Shown here one piece after another: positions 17,334 to 24,606 of a stretch of DNA of 64,000 nt (within the stretch, counting starts at the first letter, position 1; every line of letters starts with the position of its first letter). The notes beneath the pieces were generated by a model. The model saw only the letters and a list, made by a program, of their open reading frames with translations. It made no database searches and had not been told where the DNA came from. The position numbers were made by a program, and so were the translations under genes. Source of the DNA: Levilactobacillus lindianensis (GTDB taxonomy: Bacteria; Bacillota; Bacilli; Lactobacillales; Lactobacillaceae). The stretch covers positions 93,497 to 157,496 of the forward strand of contig NZ_RHOD01000001.1 of assembly GCF_003946095.1 (NCBI RefSeq), given 5' to 3'.

Positions 17334-17490
17334 ACCCTCCAGCAGAGATCCAGCATTACCGGAACGTTGCGTTGCATTGATCAGTTGAGGAAGTCCAGCA
17401 CCAATCTGCTAGCACCAGTGACCGACTAACATCTGCCATCAACACCACCGTTCATACTCGAACATGCTGTTACCAACAACACACAATCCC

Positions 17491-17666
17491 AGCTGGAGGA
17501 AACCAGACAGAACCCCCGTGTCGGTAATCTTAGCCGAGGTTTTTTCTCGGCTTAGACCACGGCCAACTTTGAACCTCGTGATTTTCGAGGTTCAAGGTTG
17601 CCCTGAAGACCGAACTTTGGCTTCAAGTCTACCTCATGGGGGTTCTGTCTGGTTGCCGCAGGCGAC
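17491..17666 (-). repeat. E1 structured intergenic element, copy 3 (subtype B)
   Basis: Read on the plus strand it runs from AGCTGGAGG to CCGCAGGCGAC. The closing stem is long and perfect: CCAGACAGAACCCCC with GGGGGTTCTGTCTGG. The hairpins TTAGCCGAG/CTCGGCTTAG and TTGAACCTCG/CGAGGTTCAA are also perfect. It lies 20 bp past the stop of the acyltransferase gene and could end its transcript. Confidence 0.8.
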
Positions 17667-17686
17667 ACTCTCAAAACAAATTAAAG

Positions 17687-19630
17687 TTATTTTTGTTGGC
17701 TAACCTTCGTAACGGCCTTGGCAATGAGTGACGTGTAGTGCCGGTTTCCACGGTTATTCGGGTGCACGTGGTCACTGACGAACCACTTATCTTTGCCCTT
17801 AGCCGTGCTGTACCAATCGACGATGTGGACGTTCTTGTAAGCATCCGCCGTCTTTTGAATCCGCCGGTTAACCGAGTTCTGCCACTCCCGCGTTGGGACG
17901 TGTGCCGTGACCCAGAAGATCTCGTGATTGGGCCCAATGGCTTCGACGATATCCTTGGCTTGTTCCGGCGTGATGTAGCCGTTCGTTCCGATATTAACCA
18001 GAACATTCTTCGCCAGTTGTCCCTGTTGGCCGAGACTAGTCACAACGTCTTTCACATCAGCCGCTTGGCGCCCAACTTTACCATCCACGATGGCCCCAGG
18101 GAAGACCTTCTGTAGGTCACCCGAGTCGTCCAAAAGAACAGAATCCCCGATCGCCGTTAATGGCGTTTGCTTGCTGGTGACCACCTCTTCTGGCGTGAGA
18201 CCATAAGTCTTTGCGGTATCTTGATCCGTCTTGGACAGCTTCGAGAAGGCCACGGCCTTGTCATGCTTCCGTTTGGAGGCTTCCTTGGCCAACGCCTTCT
18301 GCTTCTTAGCGGCTTCGGTATTCTTCTTCTTAGCCGCCGCTTGCCGTTGGGTGATGGTCTGTTGCAGAGCCGTAGGCTTAGCCGCCGCGGGCTGTTGCAT
18401 GAAGCCAACTGCCGTCAACCCAAAGAGTACGGCGCCGATGACGCCAAGGCTGCTGGCCAACCGATGTGCGTCTGGCTGTTTGAAAAACGCCACAACGTCG
18501 TGGGTGAACCGACCATAATGGTAGTGCCGCAGTGGCCGTTCGATCCAGCGATAGCTGAGTTCTGTGGCGACCATGATTAACGCCACCTCGACTAAGGCAT
18601 TGAACAGCGGATGATTTCCAATATTGACGCGAGATTCGTAGAAAATCATCACTGGAAATTGATACAGATAGATCCCATAACTTCGTTGTCCCACATAACT
18701 AAAAACCGGATTCGATAAAATTCGATTCATATCACTACCGGGGTGAGCAACCGTTCCGACCAGAATTCCAGAGAGGACGGTGAACCAGAACATGCCCCCA
18801 CGATAAGTGCTAGCCGCTTGCCCGTTCATGTTAAAGAACAGGTAAATCAGGGCCAATAATGACGCCCCACCGAGGCCATCCATGACTAATCGATGGGCCC
18901 GGGTAACATCCGCACTGAGCCGATGAGCCGGCCAGACAAAGGCCATGGCCGCACCGATTAAGATGGCAAACATCCGTGTGTCCGTGCCGTAGTAAACCCG
19001 GTTGGTATTCTGTGGATTATAAAGTAACGCCATCGCTACAGCAGAAGCTACCGCCGCGGCCAACAAGATCACCAATGCCCGGCCCTGCTTCTTTACAAAT
19101 AGGAGCAACGCGAGAACGACTAACGGCCAGACGAGGTAGAACTGACCTTCGATGGATAGCGACCACAAGTGGGTAAACGGTGACTCCCCACTGAAGCGAT
19201 CAAAGTACGATTGGCCATGATTGATTTCAAACCAGTTATAGCCGTAAATGAGATTGGTCAAGACCGTCCTACGAATGTTGACCAGCAACTCCCGTTGAAA
19301 CAAGGTAATGTAGGCCGTCGTGGCCAAAATCATGGTGACTAGTGCCGGATACAGACGTTTCAAGCGCCGCCCGTAGAACCCCCAGATATCAATAGTGTGG
19401 GTCCGATCCCACTCTTGAATAAGCAGGTAAGTAATCAGATATCCCGAAACCACGAAAAAGATCGGAACCCCCAAGTACCCCCCTTGAAGTGTCGATGGTG
19501 CTAAGTGATAAATGATAACGCCTAGAACGGCTAAGGTTCGAATACCGTCGAACCCCGTTATGTAACGTTTTTTCCCCATGCGTTGCGTCCGAAAGTCGGA
19601 ACGCGTTAGCCGCGAGTTCAATTGATCCAT
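17687..19630 (-). CDS. OatA-like peptidoglycan O-acetyltransferase (acyltransferase-3 plus SGNH domain)
   Basis: 647 residues. The N-terminal half is an acyltransferase-3 domain with about ten or eleven membrane helices. It begins YITGFDGIRTLAVLGVIIYHL, with the R/H pair typical of the family, then FFVVSGYLIT, FYGRRLKRLYPAL and HLWSLSIEGQFYLVWP. A charged Lys/Ala linker (about 420-485) leads to an extracellular SGNH esterase-type domain with GDS at 495-497, GTNG at 548-551 and DHVH at 620-623, giving a Ser-His-Asp set. Such proteins move acetyl groups across the membrane onto MurNAc, or GlcNAc in the OatB variant, giving lysozyme resistance. Which sugar is used here cannot be told. ATG 19630 follows AAAAGGAG. 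Confidence 0.92.
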   Translation of the reverse strand: MDQLNSRLTRSDFRTQRMGKKRYITGFDGIRTLAVLGVIIYHLAPSTLQGGYLGVPIFFVVSGYLITYLLIQEWDRTHTIDIWGFYGRRLKRLYPALVTMILATTAYITLFQRELLVNIRRTVLTNLIYGYNWFEINHGQSYFDRFSGESPFTHLWSLSIEGQFYLVWPLVVLALLLFVKKQGRALVILLAAAVASAVAMALLYNPQNTNRVYYGTDTRMFAILIGAAMAFVWPAHRLSADVTRAHRLVMDGLGGASLLALIYLFFNMNGQAASTYRGGMFWFTVLSGILVGTVAHPGSDMNRILSNPVFSYVGQRSYGIYLYQFPVMIFYESRVNIGNHPLFNALVEVALIMVATELSYRWIERPLRHYHYGRFTHDVVAFFKQPDAHRLASSLGVIGAVLFGLTAVGFMQQPAAAKPTALQQTITQRQAAAKKKNTEAAKKQKALAKEASKRKHDKAVAFSKLSKTDQDTAKTYGLTPEEVVTSKQTPLTAIGDSVLLDDSGDLQKVFPGAIVDGKVGRQAADVKDVVTSLGQQGQLAKNVLVNIGTNGYITPEQAKDIVEAIGPNHEIFWVTAHVPTREWQNSVNRRIQKTADAYKNVHIVDWYSTAKGKDKWFVSDHVHPNNRGNRHYTSLIAKAVTKVSQQK

Positions 19631-20050
19631 AAAATTACTCCTTTTCTCTCTGATGCTTTGTAGAGATCCCCCAAATTAATCAATTAATTATTAATTTTTA
19701 GTCGTTTATATTTAAGGTGTAGATAATAGAGGCAACGACAAAGAAAATCGGCTTAAATATTGTTCCGCCGGGTGATCGTTAACCCCATCTAAGTAGCTTC
19801 ATTTTATAATGTTTTCCATTAAGAAACAACGCTTTTACTCGAAATTTCAAATTTGTAAAATTTGACACTCAGCCGACACATCCTACGGCAAAAATTCTCG
19901 GTAATTCGGGGGATCTTGCCACATGTTTGTTAGTTCAATAACCATTCACAAACGCTAACCGTGAAATCATTTCCGGCTAATCCTCCCACCCCTTACGCCA
20001 CCCTAACTCATGGTATACTGAAATCATATCAACTGAATTGATCGCTTTGA

Positions 20051-20143
20051 CCCGCCTACGGTGGTCAGCAATATCAGCTGAACAATGACCAACTTTCCAT
20101 ACTGTTGTCGTTCAGCCGAAGGCACCTGGTTTCCGCAGGCGGG
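20051..20143 (+). promoter_or_regulatory. Structured leader upstream of the adenosine deaminase gene
   Basis: CCCGCCTACGG (20051-20061) can close on CCGCAGGCGGG (20133-20143). Inside, GCTGAAC (20077-20083) pairs with GTTCAGC (20110-20116), with CAAC/GTTG nested further in. It ends 34 bp before the start codon. It does not match the purine riboswitch consensus as I recall it. The terminal CCGCAGGCGG word is shared with E1 elements, so it may be a distant relative. Confidence 0.5.
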
Positions 20144-20177
20144 ATCATTCTAATACAACTTTATAGGAGGAATTTCC

Positions 20178-21200
20178 ATGACCCAACAGCCATTTACCCC
20201 CGTTACCGTCCGCCAGTACCCCAAAGTCGACCTGCACTGTCACCTTGAAGGCTCACTCTCCCTCGGTGCCTTGCGGGAAATGGCCGCAGTGACAGATACG
20301 CCGCTTCCCGTGGGTGACCGAGCCTTGCACGACCTACTCATCGCCACCGCCACGAATCCCGAGACTACCGACTATTTAAAGCGCTTTCAACCGGTTATCG
20401 ACCTGATGCAGACCGCTAAGCAACTCGAAATTGCCGGTGCGGACATCGTGCGAACCGCCGCAGCCGATGGTCTCATCTACATGGAGACGCGATTCACACC
20501 GACCCTTTACACCCAGGGTGACCTGAACCTAGGCACGGCCATTGCGGCACTCCTTCGGGGACTTCATGCTGGAACCAAGACTTACGGCGTGCCGGTCAAC
20601 GCCATTGTCTGTGGCCGCCGCGAAGGGGCGTTAGCGGAACTCACCACCGTCTTTGAAACGGCCGCTAAGTTTACCGATCAAGGCGTCGTGGGCTTGGACC
20701 TCGTCGGCGATGAGGCCGAGTACCCCACGATCGACCTTGCCGATGCCATCCGTGCCGCACACGCCACCGGTCTACCCATTGCCCTACACGCCGGGGAAAC
20801 GGCGCCCGTCGACAACGTCGTGGTGGCGATGACCTTACAAGTCGAGCGAATCGGTCACGGCCAGCGACTCAATGGCTTCCCGGCCGCCATGGCACGGGAT
20901 AAACGGACCGGGACCACGCTGGAGACTTGCCTCACCAGTAGTCACCGATCGGTTGACCTTCCCGATTATCCCAACTTGCCACTCCAGGACTTTCTCGATG
21001 CCGGACTGAAGGTCACCGTTAATACCAATCATCGGACGATTGCCGACGTCAATTTGACCGACGAAATCCTAGCGTTGCATGATCACAGCGATTTAGATTG
21101 GGATCAATTAGCCCAGCTGACTCACAATGCCATCGACGGGGCCTTCCTGAAGGATGCGGATAAGACCGTACTTCACGCTAAAGTACCCGTGATCGCTTAA
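20178..21200 (+). CDS. add: Adenosine deaminase-family protein with altered metal site
   Basis: 340 residues; ATG 20178 follows ATAGGAGG. The family pattern is clear: KVDLHCHLEGS (zinc ligands H20 and H22), ALHAGE (ligand H204 and general acid E207), then ERIGHGQRL. Adenosine deaminase converts adenosine to inosine in purine salvage. The last conserved motif, normally NTDN or NTDD with the zinc-binding Asp, reads NTNHRT here (N284, H285). The preceding TSN element reads TSSHRS. The zinc ligand is therefore replaced by Asn through a one-base change, so activity or substrate may differ. It is followed closely by the integrase-like gene on the same strand, but no operon logic is evident. Confidence 0.85.
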   Translation: MTQQPFTPVTVRQYPKVDLHCHLEGSLSLGALREMAAVTDTPLPVGDRALHDLLIATATNPETTDYLKRFQPVIDLMQTAKQLEIAGADIVRTAAADGLIYMETRFTPTLYTQGDLNLGTAIAALLRGLHAGTKTYGVPVNAIVCGRREGALAELTTVFETAAKFTDQGVVGLDLVGDEAEYPTIDLADAIRAAHATGLPIALHAGETAPVDNVVVAMTLQVERIGHGQRLNGFPAAMARDKRTGTTLETCLTSSHRSVDLPDYPNLPLQDFLDAGLKVTVNTNHRTIADVNLTDEILALHDHSDLDWDQLAQLTHNAIDGAFLKDADKTVLHAKVPVIA

Positions 21201-21316
21201 CTTTATCACCAGGTCCCGACCCTAACCGTCGGGCCTTTTTCTTTGCTACCAAAAGGTGATGACTTGCCAGTGACCTCTTTCTTAGTTAAAGTAATCTTTA
21301 TCAAGGAGGCTTTGCC

Positions 21317-22141
21317 ATGTCCCAAACTTATCCTTATCAAGACGCCTTCAATCGCGTGCTCCACGAACGATCCATGGCGCAGGCCACGTTCGAGGAGTAC
21401 AACGCCACGTTGGCAGACTTCTTCAAGTACCTCGAAAACTTCAATCCGACTTATCAACGTGAACATCGTGTCAATCAACTCCAAACCGCCGATGTCCAAC
21501 AATACCTCGCCATGCTGGTCGATCAACGCGAGATTCAAAATCAGACCTATAACAAGGTGCTATCCCACCTCAACGTCTACTTCAAATTTCTCTTCTCCCA
21601 CCGGTGGACACCTTATCTACCAACTCTGGATCTCAAAAGTAAGCCCAAACAAGCTGCTCGCCCCCTAAATTTCCGATGGGTCGATCACCTCGATGACTTA
21701 CTGGCAGACCAACGCCTCCACGTCTATACCCGCCTGACGCTTCTGCTAATCGCCCACGGTTATCCGGTTCAGGCCTTCCTACGTCCCGGCTTTACCGCCG
21801 ATCTCGATACGCGGTCTTGGTCCCCGGCGGCGCAGACCTTCTTGACTGAGCTCCGTGAATTTATCACTCCCCTCCAGGCGCGCTTCCGGTCGTCCGACTG
21901 GTTTCTCAAGCAACGGGCCTCAACCGACCCCCACCTGACACTTCCGGGACTCCATAAATATCTAAAGCCCGACGAGGCTCTCACTGGCTTTTCCCTCGGC
22001 CCAGCCGGCCTGTACCAAGGTTACTTAGTTAACTATCTCCGTCGCCATCCCCAGAAGTCCGATCGCGAGGTCATTGCGGCCCTGCACCTCGCACCAGATG
22101 CCATCGACTACTATCGTCGTTTAGCGCAACGGGCAGACTAA
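21317..22141 (+). CDS. Tyrosine-recombinase-like protein with degenerate catalytic domain
   Basis: 274 residues; ATG 21317 follows AAGGAGG. Residues about 1-100 resemble the SAM-like core-binding domain of phage integrases (ATFEEYNATLADFFKYLENF, then NQTYNKVLSHLNVYFKFLF). The rest has the right length for a catalytic domain, but the signature residues are missing. Where integrases have T-G-x-R-x-x-E-L it reads AHGYPVQAFL, and no H-x-x-R pair is recognisable. It probably binds DNA without recombining it. It has no phage neighbours or visible attachment sites, so it looks like a domesticated or decayed recombinase. Confidence 0.7.
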   Translation: MSQTYPYQDAFNRVLHERSMAQATFEEYNATLADFFKYLENFNPTYQREHRVNQLQTADVQQYLAMLVDQREIQNQTYNKVLSHLNVYFKFLFSHRWTPYLPTLDLKSKPKQAARPLNFRWVDHLDDLLADQRLHVYTRLTLLLIAHGYPVQAFLRPGFTADLDTRSWSPAAQTFLTELREFITPLQARFRSSDWFLKQRASTDPHLTLPGLHKYLKPDEALTGFSLGPAGLYQGYLVNYLRRHPQKSDREVIAALHLAPDAIDYYRRLAQRAD

Positions 22142-22207
22142 GCATTGCCACTTCACGTTGAACCCCCTATACTATGTAGGTGAGATAACTAATTGGGGGA
22201 ATTAGAC

Positions 22208-23065
22208 ATGAAGAAACACTGGGGTATCCTGGGAAGTCTGGTCGCACTACTCGTCGTTCTGATCGGGGTCGTCGTCTGGCAACAAAGCCAACCGGCCAAA
22301 CAATCGGCAACACCCGCTAAGGAAAGTCGCCGCAAGGAAGCCGACGTCAAACGCACTGTGGCCAAGCAACCCAAGGCTAAGCCATGGGTTAAATTGAAAA
22401 AACCGTTGAAGTTACCAATCCTGATGTACCACAGCATTTCTAGTGGCAATTCACTGCGGGTGCCCGCGCGACAATTTCAACAGGAGATGGCCTATCTACA
22501 ACGTCATCACTACCACACCCTGACCGCCGACGAAGCGGTTCGCGCGCTCACCACCAATACCGTGCCCCAGAAGAAGGTCGTCTGGGTCACCCTCGACGAC
22601 GCCTACAAGGACAACCTGACGCACGGCCTGCCCGCCTTGGAACAGGCCAAGGTCCACGCCACCATCAACGCCATCACCGGGTTCACTCACAAGTCCAATC
22701 ACCTGACGCTCTCGGAGATGAAACAAATGAAGGCTACCGGACGCGTTGATTTTGCCAGCCACACCGTCCAACACCTGGATTTAAACGAAATCACCGCCGC
22801 CCAGCAAAAGACTGAGCTGGTCAATTCCAAAAAGTGGCTGGACGCCAAACTGAATCAGAAGATCCAGGTTCTCTGTTACCCCGCCGGTCGAGCCGACAGG
22901 ACGACCCACCGGTTAGCCAAGAAAGCCGGGTACAGTATTGCGCTGACCACACAGGAAGGCATGGCTCAAATGAGTCAGGGTCGCTACAACCTGTCGCGGT
23001 TACGGGTCATTCCGGGGATGTCGACCGCTACCTTTGCGAGTCTGATCGCGGTGAATAATCGATAA
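22208..23065 (+). CDS. Membrane-anchored polysaccharide deacetylase
   Basis: 285 residues from ATG 22208, with GGGGGA upstream; an in-frame TTG at 22193 is unlikely. An N-terminal anchor (WGILGSLVALLVVLIGVVVW) is followed by a Lys-rich linker. The NodB homology domain begins at about 70 with LPILMYHSIS. Motif 1 is VTLDDAYKDN (D130, D131) and the metal-binding motif is SHTVQH (H185, H189); YPAGRADRT then GYSIALTT follow. Such enzymes remove acetyl groups from GlcNAc or MurNAc in peptidoglycan or exopolysaccharide, on the outer face. The family usually has TFDDG; here Ala replaces that Gly. It stands alone. Confidence 0.88.
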   Translation: MKKHWGILGSLVALLVVLIGVVVWQQSQPAKQSATPAKESRRKEADVKRTVAKQPKAKPWVKLKKPLKLPILMYHSISSGNSLRVPARQFQQEMAYLQRHHYHTLTADEAVRALTTNTVPQKKVVWVTLDDAYKDNLTHGLPALEQAKVHATINAITGFTHKSNHLTLSEMKQMKATGRVDFASHTVQHLDLNEITAAQQKTELVNSKKWLDAKLNQKIQVLCYPAGRADRTTHRLAKKAGYSIALTTQEGMAQMSQGRYNLSRLRVIPGMSTATFASLIAVNNR

Positions 23066-23079
23066 GAATCTGCGCATGG

Positions 23080-23124
23080 TGAAAGCGTTTCCTATTGTGT
23101 CCTGCTGGGACTCGGCGTACAATA
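23080..23124 (+). promoter_or_regulatory. Promoter with CcpA (cre) site
   Basis: TGAAAGCGTTTCCT (23080-23093) matches the catabolite-responsive element in 13 of 14 positions. It abuts a promoter with TTGTGT (23095-23100) and TACAAT (23119-23124) at 18-bp spacing. CcpA bound here would be expected to repress the small gene downstream when glucose is abundant. Confidence 0.65.
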
Positions 23125-23158
23125 AGAGTAAGCAGATAGACACAAGGAGGTCTTCACC

Positions 23159-23251
23159 ATGGGGAGCGTTGTGACATTAGCAACCTGGTCATTCATGCTG
23201 GTTTTAATCGGTGCCGAGATTATTCGGGGAATCTTTATGTTTAAGGGTTAA
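23159..23251 (+). CDS. 30-residue single-span membrane peptide
   Basis: The frame reads MGSVVTLATWSFMLVLIGAE then IIRGIFMFKG and stops at TAA 23249-23251. A full AAGGAGG ribosome-binding site precedes the ATG, and a good promoter with a cre site lies just upstream, so it is very likely translated. One hydrophobic helix with a positively charged C-terminus predicts a small membrane protein. No antisense RNA or obvious toxin signature was recognised, but a type I toxin or a transporter-modulating peptide is possible. Confidence 0.65.
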   Translation: MGSVVTLATWSFMLVLIGAEIIRGIFMFKG

Positions 23252-23357
23252 CATTTAAAATAAGTCATTTATGTTGGTCGCACAAAAACGCAGTCTAGCG
23301 CTGGTTTTTATGTGGCCTTTTTCGATCACAACCAACACTAGTTCCGCCAAATGTGTG

Positions 23358-23386
23358 TTGACAGCGCTTCACCCGACACCTAAAAT
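23358..23386 (+). promoter_or_regulatory. Promoter of the L,D-transpeptidase gene
   Basis: TTGACA (23358-23363), a 17-bp spacer and TAAAAT (23381-23386) sit 38 bp before the start codon. Confidence 0.75.
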
Positions 23387-23423
23387 TAAAGGCATATCGG
23401 GAGTATTTCAAGGAGGAGTCATC

Positions 23424-23978
23424 ATGAAAAAATTTAGAATTGGCCTCATCACCGGGTTAGCGATCTTCGCCCTCTTCGGTGGGGTCATTGGCACGAACTT
23501 ACCGGGGAATCAAGCCACGGCCTACGCTAAGACCACCAAAAAGGTCAAGAAAGCCAAGAAGCCACGCTGGGAACGGCCATCTGAAAACAAGCCTTACCCT
23601 AATCTGAAAGTACATAAGCACGTTTACCTCCAAGTTTCCCTCAAGAAACAACGGGTTTACGTCATGAGCAAGCATCACAAGGTACTCTACACCATGATCT
23701 GTTCGACGGGGAAGAAATCAACGCCCACCCCTAAGGGAACCTTCCACATTCAAAATCGGGGAAAGCACTTCGTCGGCGCCAACTACTGGACCTCATTCAA
23801 GGGCTGGGGGATCTACATGTTCCACTCTGTAGTCATCAACAGCCACGGCCACTACATCAAGAGTGAAGCCAAGAAGTTGGGCCACCGAGCTAGCCATGGC
23901 TGCATTCGGATGCCAATTCCCGATGCGCACTGGATCAACAGCCACATTCCAGCTAAGACCAAAGTTATTATTAAATAG
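23424..23978 (+). CDS. L,D-transpeptidase (YkuD domain)
   Basis: 184 residues from ATG 23424, which has AAGGAGGAG upstream; the frame is open further back but without a ribosome-binding site. A signal peptide or anchor (LITGLAIFALFGGVIGT) is followed by a Lys-rich linker. The YkuD domain spans about 66-184: VYLQVSLKKQRVYVM, STGKKSTPTPKGTFHI, then the active-site motif SHGCIRM with the nucleophile Cys160. These enzymes form 3-3 peptidoglycan cross-links or attach proteins to the wall, and they resist most beta-lactams. At this small size, with no wall-binding domain, its exact substrate is unclear. Confidence 0.92.
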   Translation: MKKFRIGLITGLAIFALFGGVIGTNLPGNQATAYAKTTKKVKKAKKPRWERPSENKPYPNLKVHKHVYLQVSLKKQRVYVMSKHHKVLYTMICSTGKKSTPTPKGTFHIQNRGKHFVGANYWTSFKGWGIYMFHSVVINSHGHYIKSEAKKLGHRASHGCIRMPIPDAHWINSHIPAKTKVIIK

Positions 23979-24060
23979 TTGTTTTTCATGATTAAGGGGC
24001 GAGACCTTTGTGTCTTGCCTCTTTTTGATTGGGTTAGCTATTTGAACGTTGCGATAAAAG

Positions 24061-24238
24061 GCCGCCTGCGGCTGCCGGGGATTGCGCCTGCTGTGGGGAC
24101 GCTTCAGCCCCTTGGGCTTCTCGCTCGATTTGAAGCCCCGCCAAGAACGCGAGTCTTCAAAGTGTACTGTAAGGCCGAGAAAAACACTCGGTCTAACAGT
24201 ACCACCACGGCCGGCTCCATCCCTGGCCTCCTCCGGCT
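24061..24238 (+). repeat. E1 structured intergenic element, copy 4
   Basis: This 178-bp copy begins GCCGCCTGCGGCTGCC and ends CCTCCTCCGGCT. The hairpin stem is GTACTGT/ACAGTAC where copy 7 has GTGATGT/ACATCAC, and AGCCC/GGGCT where copy 7 has AGCCTGG/CCAGGCT. It lies between the L,D-transpeptidase gene and the small gene at 24255. Confidence 0.8.
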
Positions 24239-24254
24239 TTGGTCCATCTTTCAG

Positions 24255-24404
24255 TTAACCTAAGAATAACTTTTCAGGTCTATCCACCAAAATCCAAGGA
24301 TAACTACTATCTCGCCTAACGTAATTAAGAAAAATAAACCCATTCGAAACTTTATAAATGCCAACCTTATTAGTTTGACTTAACTGAATTTGTTTAATGA
24401 ACAT
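24255..24404 (-). CDS. 49-residue hypothetical protein
   Basis: ATG at 24404 is preceded by AGGAGGGG, a strong ribosome-binding site. The protein starts MFIKQIQLSQTNKVGIYKV and ends WILVDRPEKLFLG. It has no membrane segment and looks like a short beta-rich protein. The local sequence is AT-richer than its neighbours. Its stop is 16 bp from E1 copy 4. I do not recognise the family. Confidence 0.6.
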   Translation of the reverse strand: MFIKQIQLSQTNKVGIYKVSNGFIFLNYVRRDSSYPWILVDRPEKLFLG

Positions 24405-24606
24405 AATATCCCCTCCTTTTCTTATAGTTAATATAGCACGTAAAAATGGGGCGGCATATTGGCCGCCTTGACTGACGTATTCACCGGCTGTACTCTGGCC
24501 GAGAACGGCCACTTAATCGCTACTCACCTATCACTGTAAAAGGAAGTACGTTACACTAGAAATAATTGTTTCTCCTCAGATCACACTCAGAAAGGAATTC
24601 ACCCGC

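Noticed and set aside
20051..20143. Purine riboswitch before the adenosine deaminase gene
   Set aside because: The conserved junction and loop sequences of that class are not visible, so I list only a structured leader.
21317..22141. Prophage or integrative element marked by the integrase-like gene
   Set aside because: The catalytic residues are missing, no phage or mobilisation genes are near, and no flanking direct repeats were seen.
23358..23372. Possible second cre site (TTGACAGCGCTTCAC) before the L,D-transpeptidase gene
   Set aside because: It has an AGCGCT core but misses three cre positions; it is better explained as a -35 box followed by spacer.
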